Translations under genes and position numbers: made by a program
Part shown: in pieces, positions 26,627 through 36,047 of the stretch
Numbering within the stretch: the first letter of the stretch is position 1
Layout: every line of letters starts with the position of its first letter
Notes under the pieces: model-generated
Seen by the model: the letters and a program-made list of their open reading frames with translations, nothing else
Told to the model about the DNA's origin: nothing
Database searches by the model: none
Origin: Exiguobacterium flavidum
GTDB lineage: Bacteria; Bacillota; Bacilli; Exiguobacteriales; Exiguobacteriaceae
NCBI RefSeq assembly: GCF_003344535.1
Contig: NZ_QPKS01000012.1
Coordinates: 27,146-91,145 of the forward strand
Length of the DNA stretch: 64,000 nt
Direction: 5' to 3'

Positions 26627-27353
26627 ACATAAGGTGCTACAAGCGTTTGACCTCTATTCAGTCCTTGCTCGGGATGGGAACGCCGGAAACGAATACGTGA
26701 CGCTCTATAAATCCGATGACGCGATCAGGGGACTCGTCGATCGTTTCGCCCTGCATGTCGACTGCGTCGTCGTCTTCACTGGAGAGCAGATGTATTTGAT
26801 CCCAAAGACGAAGTTATCCGTCTTTCACGTCAACAACGATTACATCAAGAAGACGTATTTGCGAGCGAACGCGACGAACGCAGACATCTACCTGCTCTAC
26901 TTCGGGACGATCGTCCTATTCGGCGCGTTCTACGACAGTTACCAGACGATCGAGCCGACCCGTTCATTCATCACGCTTGAGGAGTGGGCTGCGCTCGTCT
27001 CGGAGCGGATCGGGATTCTGAAGGAGCACGACGAGGAGACGCTTCGAAAGAGCGAGCAGGAATTCTCCTATAACTGGATGCAAATCATCGAGAAGTGGGA
27101 TGACATGGATGATATCCGCGAAACGGCGAAGAAACAGAGCGGCAATACGATCAGCCGGCTCAGTTTCATGGATACGATCAAGCGTTTCCTCGTTCATCAG
27201 CAACTCGCAGACGAAATCGGCCATAACGAGGTCGCCTTGACCGAAAAAGCGAAGACGATCGTTCAGCGCTATTTCATGGAACTCGAGTATAACAAAGGAA
27301 TCCTCGAATTCCTTTATCAATGGGAGGATGAAGCAGATGCCGTCAATAAATAA
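26613..27353 (+). CDS. jetB: Wadjet protein JetB, MukE-like subunit
   Basis: KITE/MukE-type winged-helix dimer partner of JetA. 246 aa, no membrane segments. AAGGAGG 8 bases before ATG inside the jetA end. Sequence resemblance to named families is limited (DUF6063-like by memory), so identification rests mainly on size and its place between jetA and jetC. It overlaps jetC by 17 bases. Confidence 0.85.
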   Translation: MQYSEHKVLQAFDLYSVLARDGNAGNEYVTLYKSDDAIRGLVDRFALHVDCVVVFTGEQMYLIPKTKLSVFHVNNDYIKKTYLRANATNADIYLLYFGTIVLFGAFYDSYQTIEPTRSFITLEEWAALVSERIGILKEHDEETLRKSEQEFSYNWMQIIEKWDDMDDIRETAKKQSGNTISRLSFMDTIKRFLVHQQLADEIGHNEVALTEKAKTIVQRYFMELEYNKGILEFLYQWEDEADAVNK

Positions 27354-30300
27354 AATTCGTTTCACGAACGTCGTCTACGAGGACGGAATGAAGCGCTACA
27401 ACGATGAGATATTTCATTTCGACGGCTTCAACGGGGCGCTTGTCCTCGAGAATGGCGGCGGCAAGACGGTATTCATCCAGACGGCACTGCAGGCCATTCT
27501 GCCGCATACGAATCTGTCGGAACGGAAAATCCGCCATACCCTCCAACTTGACAACTACCCGGCGCACATCGCGATCGAATGGCTGCTGAGTGAATCACCG
27601 CGTCGGTACGTCGTCACGTGCGTCAGCCTATTTTTGGCGAAAAACGAATTGAATTCCTATCGTTATGTCTATCCCTATGTCAACGGGGATCCGAACGGGA
27701 TCGAAGGAATTCCGTTCGTCCGGAAAGGAACGAATCGACCGTCGGACCGGGGGGAGATCTCGGAGTACTATCAACAGATGACGCAGCGACACATCGGAGC
27801 GGAAACGTTCTCGACGATCAAAGCGTTCCAGGAACATATCGAGGAGCACTACCATATCATCAAGAATGAATGGGAAGCGATCGTTCAAATCAACAGTACG
27901 GAGGGCGGTGTGGAGGCGTTTTTCGACGAATGCAGACAGACGAGACAGCTGCTCGACCGCTTGTTGATCCCGACCGTGGAGCGGGCGATCGCAGGACATT
28001 CCGAGCAAGCATTCGCCGATACGTTTGAGACACATCGAGACAGCTTTAAGCAGTATAAGGAGCTGAAGCGTCAAATCATCGAGAATCAACGTATCGAGAA
28101 TCGGTTGACCGATTACGTGGAGACCTTCTTGCGCCTCGACGAGAAAGAGCAAACCTATTTGCGACATAAGCAAGACGCAAAGGCCATCATGCAGCTTCTG
28201 TGGCGGCAAAAGGAAGAGAATCGGCTGCTCGTCGAGAAACTGATGGAGGAGCACTCGGCGGCAGAAGCTGAATCACGTCTGCTTGAAATCAAAGGGCTGT
28301 CGGTCGAACTTAGGCGAGAGGAGGAGGAACTGACCAAGCGTAAGCAAGCGTATGCCCGCGCCGAACAGACGTGGGAAACGAGGGAACACGAGCACGCTGC
28401 CGTCAGCCGAGAATACCACTCCCTCCAATTGGCTGAAATCGAGCTCAGCTTGAAGACGGAGCAGGAACGTTTGAGCTGGCTTGAGAGAGAACTTGAAAAG
28501 ATCGACCTGGATGAGAAGCTGCAGGATTTGAAACAGCAGTTCGATCACAATACAGGAGAGCTGGCTGGCTACTACCAGGAAGAGAGAAGCAAGACGGCGG
28601 AGCAGCTGGTTCCTGTTGAGGAACAGCTCGTGTCGATCGAGGCGGACATCGGATTGAAGGCGGAACGGATACGCCAGGCGAAGTCGGAATACGGAGAGAT
28701 GAAGACGCAGTTCGATAAATTGGCAGGGCAATTGGAACAGCAGCAATCGGAGCAGGAAAAGACGAGGAATCGCCTGTTGTCGAATCCTCAGCAGGAGACG
28801 GTGAGCGATCAGCTGAAACAATGGATCATACGGTCGAATCAGCTGGATGAAGAAGGAGCGCGTCTTCGGACGGAACAGAAGAAACTGCAGGAGCAGATGT
28901 CCGCAGGCGAACAGGAGATGGAAGAAACGATCCGGGCAAAGGAACACCAGGGCAAGATGCTGGCTGCGCTAGATGAGAAGATGCATCAATTGCACGCGCA
29001 GCAAGCAACGCTCCTTTCGGTGCTCGGTCGCTTGTACGCGCCTTGGGAAAGGACGGAATCCGTCTATTTGAAGCAGGAGACGTTCAGACAGCGGATACAG
29101 GACGAGCTTTCGCGACTGGAGCGGAAACGGGAAGACCTGTTGCTCGAGGAGAGAAGAGCACATCGCTTCAAGGATGACTATGAAGGGCAGCAACGATTTT
29201 TCGCGGATCCCGTCATCGAGAGACGATTGCCGCAGTGGAGTCATCAGGTTGGATCGATCGAGACAGGAATCGAGTACATCCGAACGCTTGGCGAGCAGGA
29301 GCGATCTTTTGCTGTGTCCTACCCCCTATGGGCGACGACCCTCGTCACGCTCAGTTCGTGCAAACCGGCGCTTCTCCAAAAGCTCGATCAAATCCGAACT
29401 GAAATGCAGTTCCCGATTTTCGTCTTATCGACCGAAGAGGCACGTGCGATCGTCAAAGGGGAGCAGACGGACTGGGAAGCGGTCACTCCTCACCATTGGC
29501 GCAAGAACGAAAGCGATACATCATTCGAGGAATGGAAGCGACAAATCGAGGATGGTGCCATCCGTGCGAAGAAGGAGCGGGAAGCGTGCGAGGGACGCAT
29601 CAAGGAATGGGAACAGGGCCAAGAGAACATTCGGACTTTTCTTGAAACCTATCCGCGGGAACGATATGAGTCGTATCGGGACGAACAGGCGGAAACACGC
29701 GCAAAGCTCGACTTGGCGCAAAAACGACAGAACGAGCTGAAAGGTTCGATCCTATCATGGAAACAGCAATTCGAGGCACAAGCGACGCGCATCACGCGCA
29801 CCGCTTCTGAATACGACGGTCTCGCTGTCCGGATCAAGGATGGAATCGAATATGAACGCCGAGAAAAGGAGATGCAGGAAAGAAGGATAGCGCAGGAGGA
29901 AAAACGGGGTCACATGGAGGCGCTCGATGACAGGATGAACATGATGAAGGAAGAAGAAGCGCGCCTTCGGGATCAAGCCCTCGTACTCAAGGAGACTCAG
30001 CGCTCCCTTCATGGCGTCCTCGTGAAATTTGACGAAGAAATGGAACGCCTGGGGCTGTCCGGCATAGAACCGATTTTTACTGGAATGACGAAAAGTGTGT
30101 TGCTCGAGCAACGAGATGATTTGAAACGAAAGCTTGACGGCACCTCGTCAGAGCGGAACGAGATTCAGATTCAAATCGATGGATGTCGTAAAAAGATAGG
30201 CGAAGAACGACGGCGGGAAAACAGGTTGAGAGAGGAACATCCAGCGGATCAATTCATCCCGGATTTCGTTTTCCCTGAGAATGGGAATGAACGGTTAATT

Positions 30301-31764
30301 GAGCTGTTGGGGCAGAAGAAGAGGCTTGAGTCGGAAGTCAAAGCAGCTGACGATTCGTTGACGAAGGCGAACAGTGAAAAAATCAAACAACAGTCCCGTG
30401 TCGAGCGAATCGAAGAGAAGTTCGTTGAGTCGTTCGCAGATGAACAGCCATTATCCTTTACAGAGTTATGGACGGTCGTCGAAACAGCACTCGAAAAAGA
30501 AAAACGGGCGCTTGGCGAGAGAAAGGCGCATCTCGCACGGGAGGAGGTCCGCATCCGCAAGGAACAAGACAGCATGAGAGAGGCGGAACGCAAACTCGAG
30601 AAATTTGAATACAGGCATCTTTTTACGGGACCTTCCGTGACAGCTTCCGTGTTGACGACCGAGCAGGAGAACGACTTCACCTACGGGCGTGGCGCTGTCG
30701 CCGATAAAATCGGCGAGTATCTGAATCGAGCTGAAGCGATGGTGGAACAGGAGAAAGGGAAAGTCGACCGAGAAAAGGAGGCGTTCAAAACCTTCTGCAA
30801 AACGCATATCTCGAACATCAAGATGAGGGAAATGGCGCGACAGGGTATTGAACGCAAACAGTCCTATCAGGAGATCGTCGCTTTCCATGAGTTGATGAAG
30901 GTACGCATTCAGACGGCCATCAAGTACTGTGACGAAAACATCATGCAGCACGACAAGATGCTTGAACAATATGTGCTCCATATCCAGAACCACCTCCGTA
31001 CGGTGGTCGAGGAGTTGGCGCTGATTCCTCGGAAAACGAAAGTGAAGACAGAGGAAAAATGGAAAGAGATTTTCAAGTTCACGATTCCGGAATGGACAGA
31101 GGAGGACGGAAAGCTACGGATTCGCAGGCACATCGAATGGATTCTCGAAGAGCTGGATAAAGGACTCACTTCAGGACGCTTCCTGAACTCGGAAGGTCAG
31201 GAAGACGCTGGCAAGGTCCGTCGGCATATCGAAATGTGGACCCACTCGAAGCAACTGCTACAGACGGTGATGGATGGAAAAGAAATCCGGGTGGCGTGCC
31301 GAAAAGTGACGAATGACAATCAAATCAGCACGAAATCCTACTCGTGGGATGAATCGAATGCTTGGTCAGGCGGAGAGAAATGGAGTAAGAACATGGCGCT
31401 CTTCCTCGGCATCCTGAGCTACACGGCGGAGAAGCAGAAGCATGCCATCCCGAACATGAGACGGCATCGCTCCGTCATCATGGACAATCCGTTTGGCAAG
31501 GCGTCGAGCAATCACGTCCTCAGCCCCGTATTCTTCATCGCGGAACAACTAGGTTTCCAAATCATCGCGCTTACGGCCCACGCTGAAGGAAAGTTCTTGA
31601 AGGACTATTTTCCAGTCATCTACAGCTGTCGACTGAGACAGGCGGTCGATTCGAACCGTCAAATCATGACGACCGAAAAACATATCCATCAGGCGTTCTT
31701 CAGGGACCACGAACCGAGAATGCTCGAACACATCGGGGATATGGAACAATTAGAATTGTTGTAA
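27337..31764 (+). CDS. jetC: Wadjet protein JetC, SMC/MukB-like ATPase
   Basis: DNA-loop-extruding SMC motor of the system. 1475 aa: Walker A ENGGGKT at residues 38-44 after an N-terminal INKIRFTNVVYEDG, long coiled coils (about 240-620 and 780-1200) around a hinge region, ABC signature SGGEKW near 1342, Walker B VIMDNPFG near 1378 and a D-loop/H-switch region ending ALTAH. ATG 27337 has GGGAGG 9 bases upstream; the ATG at 27328 directly abuts the RBS and is unlikely. The stop is followed by the right copy of the flanking hairpin. Confidence 0.93.
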   Translation: MPSINKIRFTNVVYEDGMKRYNDEIFHFDGFNGALVLENGGGKTVFIQTALQAILPHTNLSERKIRHTLQLDNYPAHIAIEWLLSESPRRYVVTCVSLFLAKNELNSYRYVYPYVNGDPNGIEGIPFVRKGTNRPSDRGEISEYYQQMTQRHIGAETFSTIKAFQEHIEEHYHIIKNEWEAIVQINSTEGGVEAFFDECRQTRQLLDRLLIPTVERAIAGHSEQAFADTFETHRDSFKQYKELKRQIIENQRIENRLTDYVETFLRLDEKEQTYLRHKQDAKAIMQLLWRQKEENRLLVEKLMEEHSAAEAESRLLEIKGLSVELRREEEELTKRKQAYARAEQTWETREHEHAAVSREYHSLQLAEIELSLKTEQERLSWLERELEKIDLDEKLQDLKQQFDHNTGELAGYYQEERSKTAEQLVPVEEQLVSIEADIGLKAERIRQAKSEYGEMKTQFDKLAGQLEQQQSEQEKTRNRLLSNPQQETVSDQLKQWIIRSNQLDEEGARLRTEQKKLQEQMSAGEQEMEETIRAKEHQGKMLAALDEKMHQLHAQQATLLSVLGRLYAPWERTESVYLKQETFRQRIQDELSRLERKREDLLLEERRAHRFKDDYEGQQRFFADPVIERRLPQWSHQVGSIETGIEYIRTLGEQERSFAVSYPLWATTLVTLSSCKPALLQKLDQIRTEMQFPIFVLSTEEARAIVKGEQTDWEAVTPHHWRKNESDTSFEEWKRQIEDGAIRAKKEREACEGRIKEWEQGQENIRTFLETYPRERYESYRDEQAETRAKLDLAQKRQNELKGSILSWKQQFEAQATRITRTASEYDGLAVRIKDGIEYERREKEMQERRIAQEEKRGHMEALDDRMNMMKEEEARLRDQALVLKETQRSLHGVLVKFDEEMERLGLSGIEPIFTGMTKSVLLEQRDDLKRKLDGTSSERNEIQIQIDGCRKKIGEERRRENRLREEHPADQFIPDFVFPENGNERLIELLGQKKRLESEVKAADDSLTKANSEKIKQQSRVERIEEKFVESFADEQPLSFTELWTVVETALEKEKRALGERKAHLAREEVRIRKEQDSMREAERKLEKFEYRHLFTGPSVTASVLTTEQENDFTYGRGAVADKIGEYLNRAEAMVEQEKGKVDREKEAFKTFCKTHISNIKMREMARQGIERKQSYQEIVAFHELMKVRIQTAIKYCDENIMQHDKMLEQYVLHIQNHLRTVVEELALIPRKTKVKTEEKWKEIFKFTIPEWTEEDGKLRIRRHIEWILEELDKGLTSGRFLNSEGQEDAGKVRRHIEMWTHSKQLLQTVMDGKEIRVACRKVTNDNQISTKSYSWDESNAWSGGEKWSKNMALFLGILSYTAEKQKHAIPNMRRHRSVIMDNPFGKASSNHVLSPVFFIAEQLGFQIIALTAHAEGKFLKDYFPVIYSCRLRQAVDSNRQIMTTEKHIHQAFFRDHEPRMLEHIGDMEQLELL

Positions 31765-31769
31765 CTAAA

Positions 31770-31811
31770 ACAGGCAAGCGGAAGACCGATGACGTCCTTC
31801 GCTTGCCTATT
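31770..31811. terminator. Bidirectional terminator, right copy of the Wadjet-flanking repeat
   Basis: GGCAAGCG (31773-31780) pairs with CGCTTGCC (31800-31807). The minus strand ends with a GTTTTAG tail, and the plus strand with TATTCG. It lies between jetC and the converging toxin gene, whose stop codon at 31807-31809 overlaps the stem. It is 33/36 identical to 23951-23986. Confidence 0.8.
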
Positions 31812-32076
31812 CGTATATATCTTTCCTGTGTCCGACTTCGAGTCTCAAAATCGTGATCGTTTCGTCATTGATGTCCGCGATCAAGCGATAGGCACCTACC
31901 CGGTATCGGCATTCACCTGAACGGTTCGAGACGAGTCCTTTACCATGACGTCGGGGATCATCCGTTCCGACGAGATTTTTCTTGATCCAGGCCATGATGA
32001 GACGGGCTTGGTGAGGATCCATCTTCTTAAGTGCTTTTCGTGCGCCATGTTCGAATTCGACTTGATAACTGCTCAT
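31807..32076 (-). CDS. RelE/ParE-type toxin
   Basis: 89 aa type II toxin of the RelE/ParE fold. Visible features: YQVEFEHGARKALKKMDP at the N-terminus, GKGLVSNRSGECRYRVGAYRLIADI in the core and EVGHRKDIYE at the C-terminus, the last being typical of RelE-type mRNA interferases. Its start overlaps the antitoxin stop by ATGA. The stop lies within the terminator shared with jetC. Confidence 0.92.
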   Translation of the reverse strand: MSSYQVEFEHGARKALKKMDPHQARLIMAWIKKNLVGTDDPRRHGKGLVSNRSGECRYRVGAYRLIADINDETITILRLEVGHRKDIYE

Positions 32077-32297
32077 TCGAGATCAAGTTCCTTCATCATG
32101 TCATCGAAGGAGATGCTTTCTGATTTCTCTTTGTGTCGTCTCATTGCATCGTGATAAAGAGAGAGGTCCAGGTCATCCTCGATCTTCTCGAGGACAGACT
32201 CACGAAACAAGGCAGATAGGCTGATATTCTTTGCTTTGGCATACTCTTTGATCAATCGTTCATCCCGATCATCCAGCCGAAGTGAAATCGTACTCAT
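32073..32297 (-). CDS. Ribbon-helix-helix antitoxin (RelB/DUF6290-like)
   Basis: 74 aa starting MSTISLRLDDRDERLIKEYA, the classic ribbon-helix-helix beta strand plus helix, with an acidic C-terminal tail (DDMMKELDLE) that would wrap the toxin. The start at 32297 has AGGAGGCG 8 bases upstream; the longer in-frame start at 32348 would put the operator inside the gene. Expected to repress its own operon at the palindrome directly upstream. Confidence 0.92.
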   Translation of the reverse strand: MSTISLRLDDRDERLIKEYAKAKNISLSALFRESVLEKIEDDLDLSLYHDAMRRHKEKSESISFDDMMKELDLE

Positions 32298-32311
32298 AAA
32301 AATCGCCTCCT

Positions 32312-32330
32312 TGTAATACATTGTATTACA
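32312..32330 (-). promoter_or_regulatory. Palindromic operator of the toxin-antitoxin operon
   Basis: TGTAATACATTGTATTACA: perfect 9-bp arms around one base, directly upstream of the antitoxin RBS. It is a fitting binding site for the RHH antitoxin and overlaps the promoter region. Confidence 0.82.
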
Positions 32331-32373
32331 TATGTGTGGAAGGTACACCTGGGATGAGGAATGAATGGATACG

Positions 32374-32405
32374 AAAAGAGGAGCCGCATGATGCGACCCC
32401 TCTCA
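32374..32405 (-). terminator. Terminator of the dihydrouridine synthase gene
   Basis: On the minus strand GAGGGGTCGCA and TGCGGCTCCTC pair around TCA (two G-U pairs) and are followed by TTTTC. Confidence 0.7.
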
Positions 32406-32420
32406 AAGAAATCCGATTTC

Positions 32421-33422
32421 TCAGGAAACCGTGAATGAATTCACTTCGTGGATGCCTTCGGTCTCGACGAATTCGTCGAGCATCGCCCGGACCTCGTCCG
32501 TCGAGTTCGTCTCCATCAGACGGACGCGGAGCTCACTCGCCCCGCGGAAGCCGCGGACGTAGATCTTGAAGAAACGGCGGAGCGGTTTGAAGAGGCGCGG
32601 TTCGAACTCGGCCGAATATTTGTCGTGCAGGTCGAGCTGGAGACGAAGGAGATCGAGCAGTTCCGTGCTCGTATGTTCCTTCTTCTCGACTTCGAACGCG
32701 AACGGGTTGTGGAAGATCCCGCGCCCGATCATGACGCCGTCGATGCCGTACTTCTCGACGAGTTCCATCCCGTGCTGACGATCCGCGATGTCCCCGTTGA
32801 TCGTCAGGAGGGTGTGCGGTGCGATCTCGTCGCGCAGCTGCTTGATCTCCGGGATCAGTTCCCAGTGTGCCGGCACGCTGCTCATCTCTTTCTTCGTCCG
32901 CAAGTGGATCGAGAGGTTCGCGATGTCCTGCTCGAGGATGTGGCGCAGCCAGGCGCGCCATTCGTCGACGTTCGTGTAGCCGAGGCGCGTCTTGACGCTG
33001 ACCGGCAGTCCGCCGGCCTTCGCCGCCTGGATCAATTCAGCAGCGACCTCGGGACGAAGGATGAGGCCTGAGCCTTTTCCGTTCGCAGCGACGTTCTGGA
33101 CAGGGCAGCCCATGTTGATGTCGATTCCGCGGAAGCCCATCTCGGCCATGCCGATGCTCATCTCGCGGAAGAACTCCGGTTTGTCCCCCCAGATGTGGGC
33201 GACGATCGGTTGCTCGTCCTCCGTGAACTCGAGACGTCCCCGGACGCTCTGCTTGCCCTTCGGATGGCAATAGCTCTCTGTATTCGTGAATTCCGTGAAG
33301 AACACGTCAGGCCGCGCCGCTTCTGCGACGACGTGGCGGAAGACGACGTCAGTGACGTCTTCCATCGGCGCGAGCACGAAGAACGGCCGCGGCAGTTCCT
33401 GCCAAAAGTTATCTTTCATCAT
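32421..33422 (-). CDS. tRNA-dihydrouridine synthase
   Basis: FMN-dependent reduction of uridines in tRNA. 333 aa TIM barrel: [11 protein letters not shown] at the N-terminus, [12 protein letters not shown] with the catalytic Cys (about residue 100), VKTRLGY, and TINGDIAD plus [12 protein letters not shown] for FMN phosphate binding. The HLRTKKE segment replaces the more common HGRT, as in one Dus subgroup of Firmicutes. Two adjacent ATGs at 33417-33422; the RBS is weak. Single-gene transcript with a backbone codon pattern, so it marks the end of the Wadjet/TA island. Confidence 0.93.
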   Translation of the reverse strand: MMKDNFWQELPRPFFVLAPMEDVTDVVFRHVVAEAARPDVFFTEFTNTESYCHPKGKQSVRGRLEFTEDEQPIVAHIWGDKPEFFREMSIGMAEMGFRGIDINMGCPVQNVAANGKGSGLILRPEVAAELIQAAKAGGLPVSVKTRLGYTNVDEWRAWLRHILEQDIANLSIHLRTKKEMSSVPAHWELIPEIKQLRDEIAPHTLLTINGDIADRQHGMELVEKYGIDGVMIGRGIFHNPFAFEVEKKEHTSTELLDLLRLQLDLHDKYSAEFEPRLFKPLRRFFKIYVRGFRGASELRVRLMETNSTDEVRAMLDEFVETEGIHEVNSFTVS

Positions 33423-33689
33423 ATATCAAACTCTTTTCTTTTAAGGATTAAAAAATTTCATCAACTATACACTTTAAGGGTAATGGCCGAAAAGTGCAAG
33501 GGCGCGACTTCCTGTCACGACGCGCATCAACGGCATGATTCGCCCGGCGCATCACCTAGCAAACATTGACAGCGTTTTTATACAGTCTCCCCCTGAAATA
33601 CGCTATGATAGAGTTATGTTTCAAAGGGGCGGGGGTTTGCCCCATATCGTGAATTCGCAGGAGGGCCTGCGCTTAGGGGGAAAGGGAAT

Positions 33690-35210
33690 ATGAGCAGCAA
33701 CCATGGCAAGACGGACGTGATTTTGATCGGGGCAGGCGTCATGAGCGCGACGCTCGGCGTGATGCTGAAGGAGCTTGCGCCGGAGTGGAACATCAAGGTG
33801 TTCGAGAAGCTCGGAAGCGCCGGGGAAGAGAGCTCGAACGAGTGGAACAACGCGGGCACGGGGCATGCCGCGCTGTGTGAACTGAACTATACGTCGGAGA
33901 AGGCGGACGGGACCGTCGACATCTCGAAGGCGATCAAGGTCAACGAGCAGTTCCAGCTGTCACGCCAGTTCTGGGCACATCTCGTCGAACGCGGCCTGAT
34001 CGAGCGCCCGCAGGACTTCATCATGCCGATCCCGCATATGAGCCTCGTAGAAGGTGAAGCGAACGTCGATTTTCTGAAGCGCCGAATGGAAGCGCTGTCA
34101 GCGAATCCGTTGTTCGAAGGGATGGAAATCTCGGATGACCCGGCGAAGCTGAAGGAATGGATCCCGCTCATCATGGATGGACGCGAGACGGACACGCCGA
34201 TCGCCGCGACGAAGATCGATTCAGGGACGGACGTCAACTTCGGTGCGCTGACGCGGATGCTGTTCGCGTATCTCGAACGCGAAGGCGTCGAGCTGAACTA
34301 TAAGCACGCCGTCGAGGATCTGAAGCAGGAGAGTGACGGGACATGGGGGCTGAAGATCCGTGACCTCGAAGGCGGCAAGATCGAACATCATACGGCACCG
34401 TTCGTCTTCATCGGCGGAGGCGGCGGAAGCCTCCATCTGCTGCAGAAGACAGGCATCCCGGAGTCGAGACAGATCGGCGGCTTCCCGGTCAGCGGACTGT
34501 TCCTCGTCTGCGACGACCCGGCGATCGCCGAGCAGCACCACGCGAAAGTATATGGTAAGGCGAAGGTCGGCGCACCGCCGATGTCGGTGCCGCACCTCGA
34601 TACACGCTACATCGACGGCAAGAAGACGCTCCTGTTCGGACCGTTCGCCGGCTTCTCGCCGAAGTTCCTGAAGACGGGATCGAATCTCGACCTGATCCGG
34701 TCGGTCAAGCCGAACAACCTCGTCACGATGCTCGCTGCCGGCGCGAAGGAGATGCCGCTGACGAAGTATTTGATCGAGCAGGTCCTCCTGTCGAACGACA
34801 AGCGGATGGACGAGTTGCGCGAGTTCATCCCGAATGCGAAGAACGAGGACTGGCGCGTCGTCGTCGCCGGTCAGCGCGTTCAGGTCATCAAGGATACGGA
34901 CGCCGGGCGCGGCACGCTCCAGTTCGGCACGGAAGTCGTCAGCGCGGCTGACGGTTCGGTCGCAGCACTTCTCGGGGCGTCACCTGGTGCCTCGACTGCC
35001 GTCCACGTCATGCTCGAAGTGCTCGGGAAATGCTTCCCGGAGCGGATGACGGAATGGGAGCCGAAGCTCAAGGAGATGATCCCGTCATACGGCCTCTCGC
35101 TGACGGACCATCCGGAACTGTTCAAGCAGGTCCATGCCGATACGGCGCGCGTCCTCAAGCTCGACACTGGGGACGTACCGGCGGAGTCGGTACGAGACAA
35201 AGCGAATTGA
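33690..35210 (+). CDS. mqo: Malate:quinone oxidoreductase
   Basis: FAD-dependent peripheral membrane enzyme oxidising malate to oxaloacetate with transfer to quinone, a TCA-cycle step. 506 aa: [17 protein letters not shown] (FAD-binding Rossmann motif, about 10-26), [26 protein letters not shown] and the C-terminal [10 protein letters not shown] block are diagnostic of MQO. TAGGGGGAAAGGG upstream. The preceding 33423-33689 gap has a TATGAT -10 candidate at 33604 but no other feature I can support. Confidence 0.97.
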   Translation: MSSNHGKTDVILIGAGVMSATLGVMLKELAPEWNIKVFEKLGSAGEESSNEWNNAGTGHAALCELNYTSEKADGTVDISKAIKVNEQFQLSRQFWAHLVERGLIERPQDFIMPIPHMSLVEGEANVDFLKRRMEALSANPLFEGMEISDDPAKLKEWIPLIMDGRETDTPIAATKIDSGTDVNFGALTRMLFAYLEREGVELNYKHAVEDLKQESDGTWGLKIRDLEGGKIEHHTAPFVFIGGGGGSLHLLQKTGIPESRQIGGFPVSGLFLVCDDPAIAEQHHAKVYGKAKVGAPPMSVPHLDTRYIDGKKTLLFGPFAGFSPKFLKTGSNLDLIRSVKPNNLVTMLAAGAKEMPLTKYLIEQVLLSNDKRMDELREFIPNAKNEDWRVVVAGQRVQVIKDTDAGRGTLQFGTEVVSAADGSVAALLGASPGASTAVHVMLEVLGKCFPERMTEWEPKLKEMIPSYGLSLTDHPELFKQVHADTARVLKLDTGDVPAESVRDKAN

Positions 35211-35215
35211 TGAAG

Positions 35216-35251
35216 AAACCTTCCCTTCTCAGAGAGTTGGGAAGGTTTTTT
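35216..35251 (+). terminator. Terminator of mqo
   Basis: AACCTTCCC (35217-35225) pairs with GGGAAGGTT (35239-35247), followed by TTTTT. Confidence 0.93.
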
Positions 35252-35332
35252 GTCGCATGATCAAGGGAAAATCCAGATGGGCTGAAAATGAAGGACCGAT
35301 TCGTGTGACTTCCAATAATTTTGACGGGAAAT

Positions 35333-35360
35333 TGATCCAAACTGTCCGATTTTTCGTATA
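35333..35360 (+). promoter_or_regulatory. Putative ECF promoter of the sigma/anti-sigma operon
   Basis: TGATCCAAAC (35333-35342), 12 bases, CGTATA (35355-35360). The same arrangement with the same 12-base spacer recurs at 36828-36855 ahead of the surface-protein gene. Read as -35 TGATCC, 16-base spacer and -10 CGTATA it has ECF geometry, and it suggests autoregulation. Confidence 0.72.
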
Positions 35361-35488
35361 GTATATAGGATGCACACTTGATTCGGATGACTCCCTTTTG
35401 ATTTAGCAGTGAACATCAAAGGATGGAGCCTTGCAAGACGCGACGCGTCTCCGGGCACACCGATCATGAAAACAAAAGGAGACCGTCT

Positions 35489-36046
35489 ATGAGGTATAGT
35501 GATGATGCGCAATTGTATCGCCGCATCCAGGCGAAAGATAAGGAAGCACTCGAACTGCTGTACGACCGGTATGAGAAGCTGCTCTTCTCGTTCCTCTGTA
35601 AGCTGACGTCCGACCGGGAACTCGCCGAGGAAGCGATGCAGGAAGTGTTCGTCAAGATATGGCGGGGCATCGGGCATTATGATGAGAGTAAAGGCAAGTT
35701 CACGTCCTGGTTGTTCACGATGGCGCGGAACGCGGCGATCGATCTCGTCCGCAAGCGCAAGGAGCCGACCGCACCGATCGAAGCGGCAGGAGAGGTGGCG
35801 AGCAGCGAGGCGTCGGTCGAAGATGCTTTCGAATGGAAGGAAGAACGCCTGAAGGTACAGGCGGCTGTCGCGAAGCTCTCGGAAGACCAGCGTGACGTCA
35901 TCGATCTGATGTATTTCAAGGGATATACACAGCAGAAGATATCCGACGTGCACGGCATCCCGCTCGGGACGGTGAAGAGCAGGATCCGCCTCGCATTGTC
36001 GAACTTGAAGAAGATACTACACGCCGAACGGGAAAGGGGGGGATGA
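35489..36046 (+). CDS. ECF sigma factor with cognate RskA-type anti-sigma factor
   Basis: 185 aa SigK-like ECF sigma factor: sigma2 (about 25-90, with LYDRYEKLLFSFL and AEEAMQEVFVKIWRG), linker, sigma4 (about 120-175, LSEDQRDVIDLMYFKGYTQQ cut here, GIPLGTVKSRIRLAL). The ATG 35489 with AAAAGGA 9 bases upstream is chosen; an upstream in-frame start at 35423 has no RBS. Its stop is one base from the anti-sigma start, so they are coupled. The duplicated promoter motif suggests it controls itself and the surface protein/sortase genes. Confidence 0.93.
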   Translation: MRYSDDAQLYRRIQAKDKEALELLYDRYEKLLFSFLCKLTSDRELAEEAMQEVFVKIWRGIGHYDESKGKFTSWLFTMARNAAIDLVRKRKEPTAPIEAAGEVASSEASVEDAFEWKEERLKVQAAVAKLSEDQRDVIDLMYFKGYTQQKISDVHGIPLGTVKSRIRLALSNLKKILHAERERGG

Positions 36047-36047
36047 G

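Noticed and set aside
23949..31811. Flanking hairpins as terminal inverted repeats of a transposon carrying the jet genes
   Set aside because: They are direct copies of a terminator, not inverted with respect to each other beyond their own palindrome, and there is no transposase between them; island-edge recombination is preferred.
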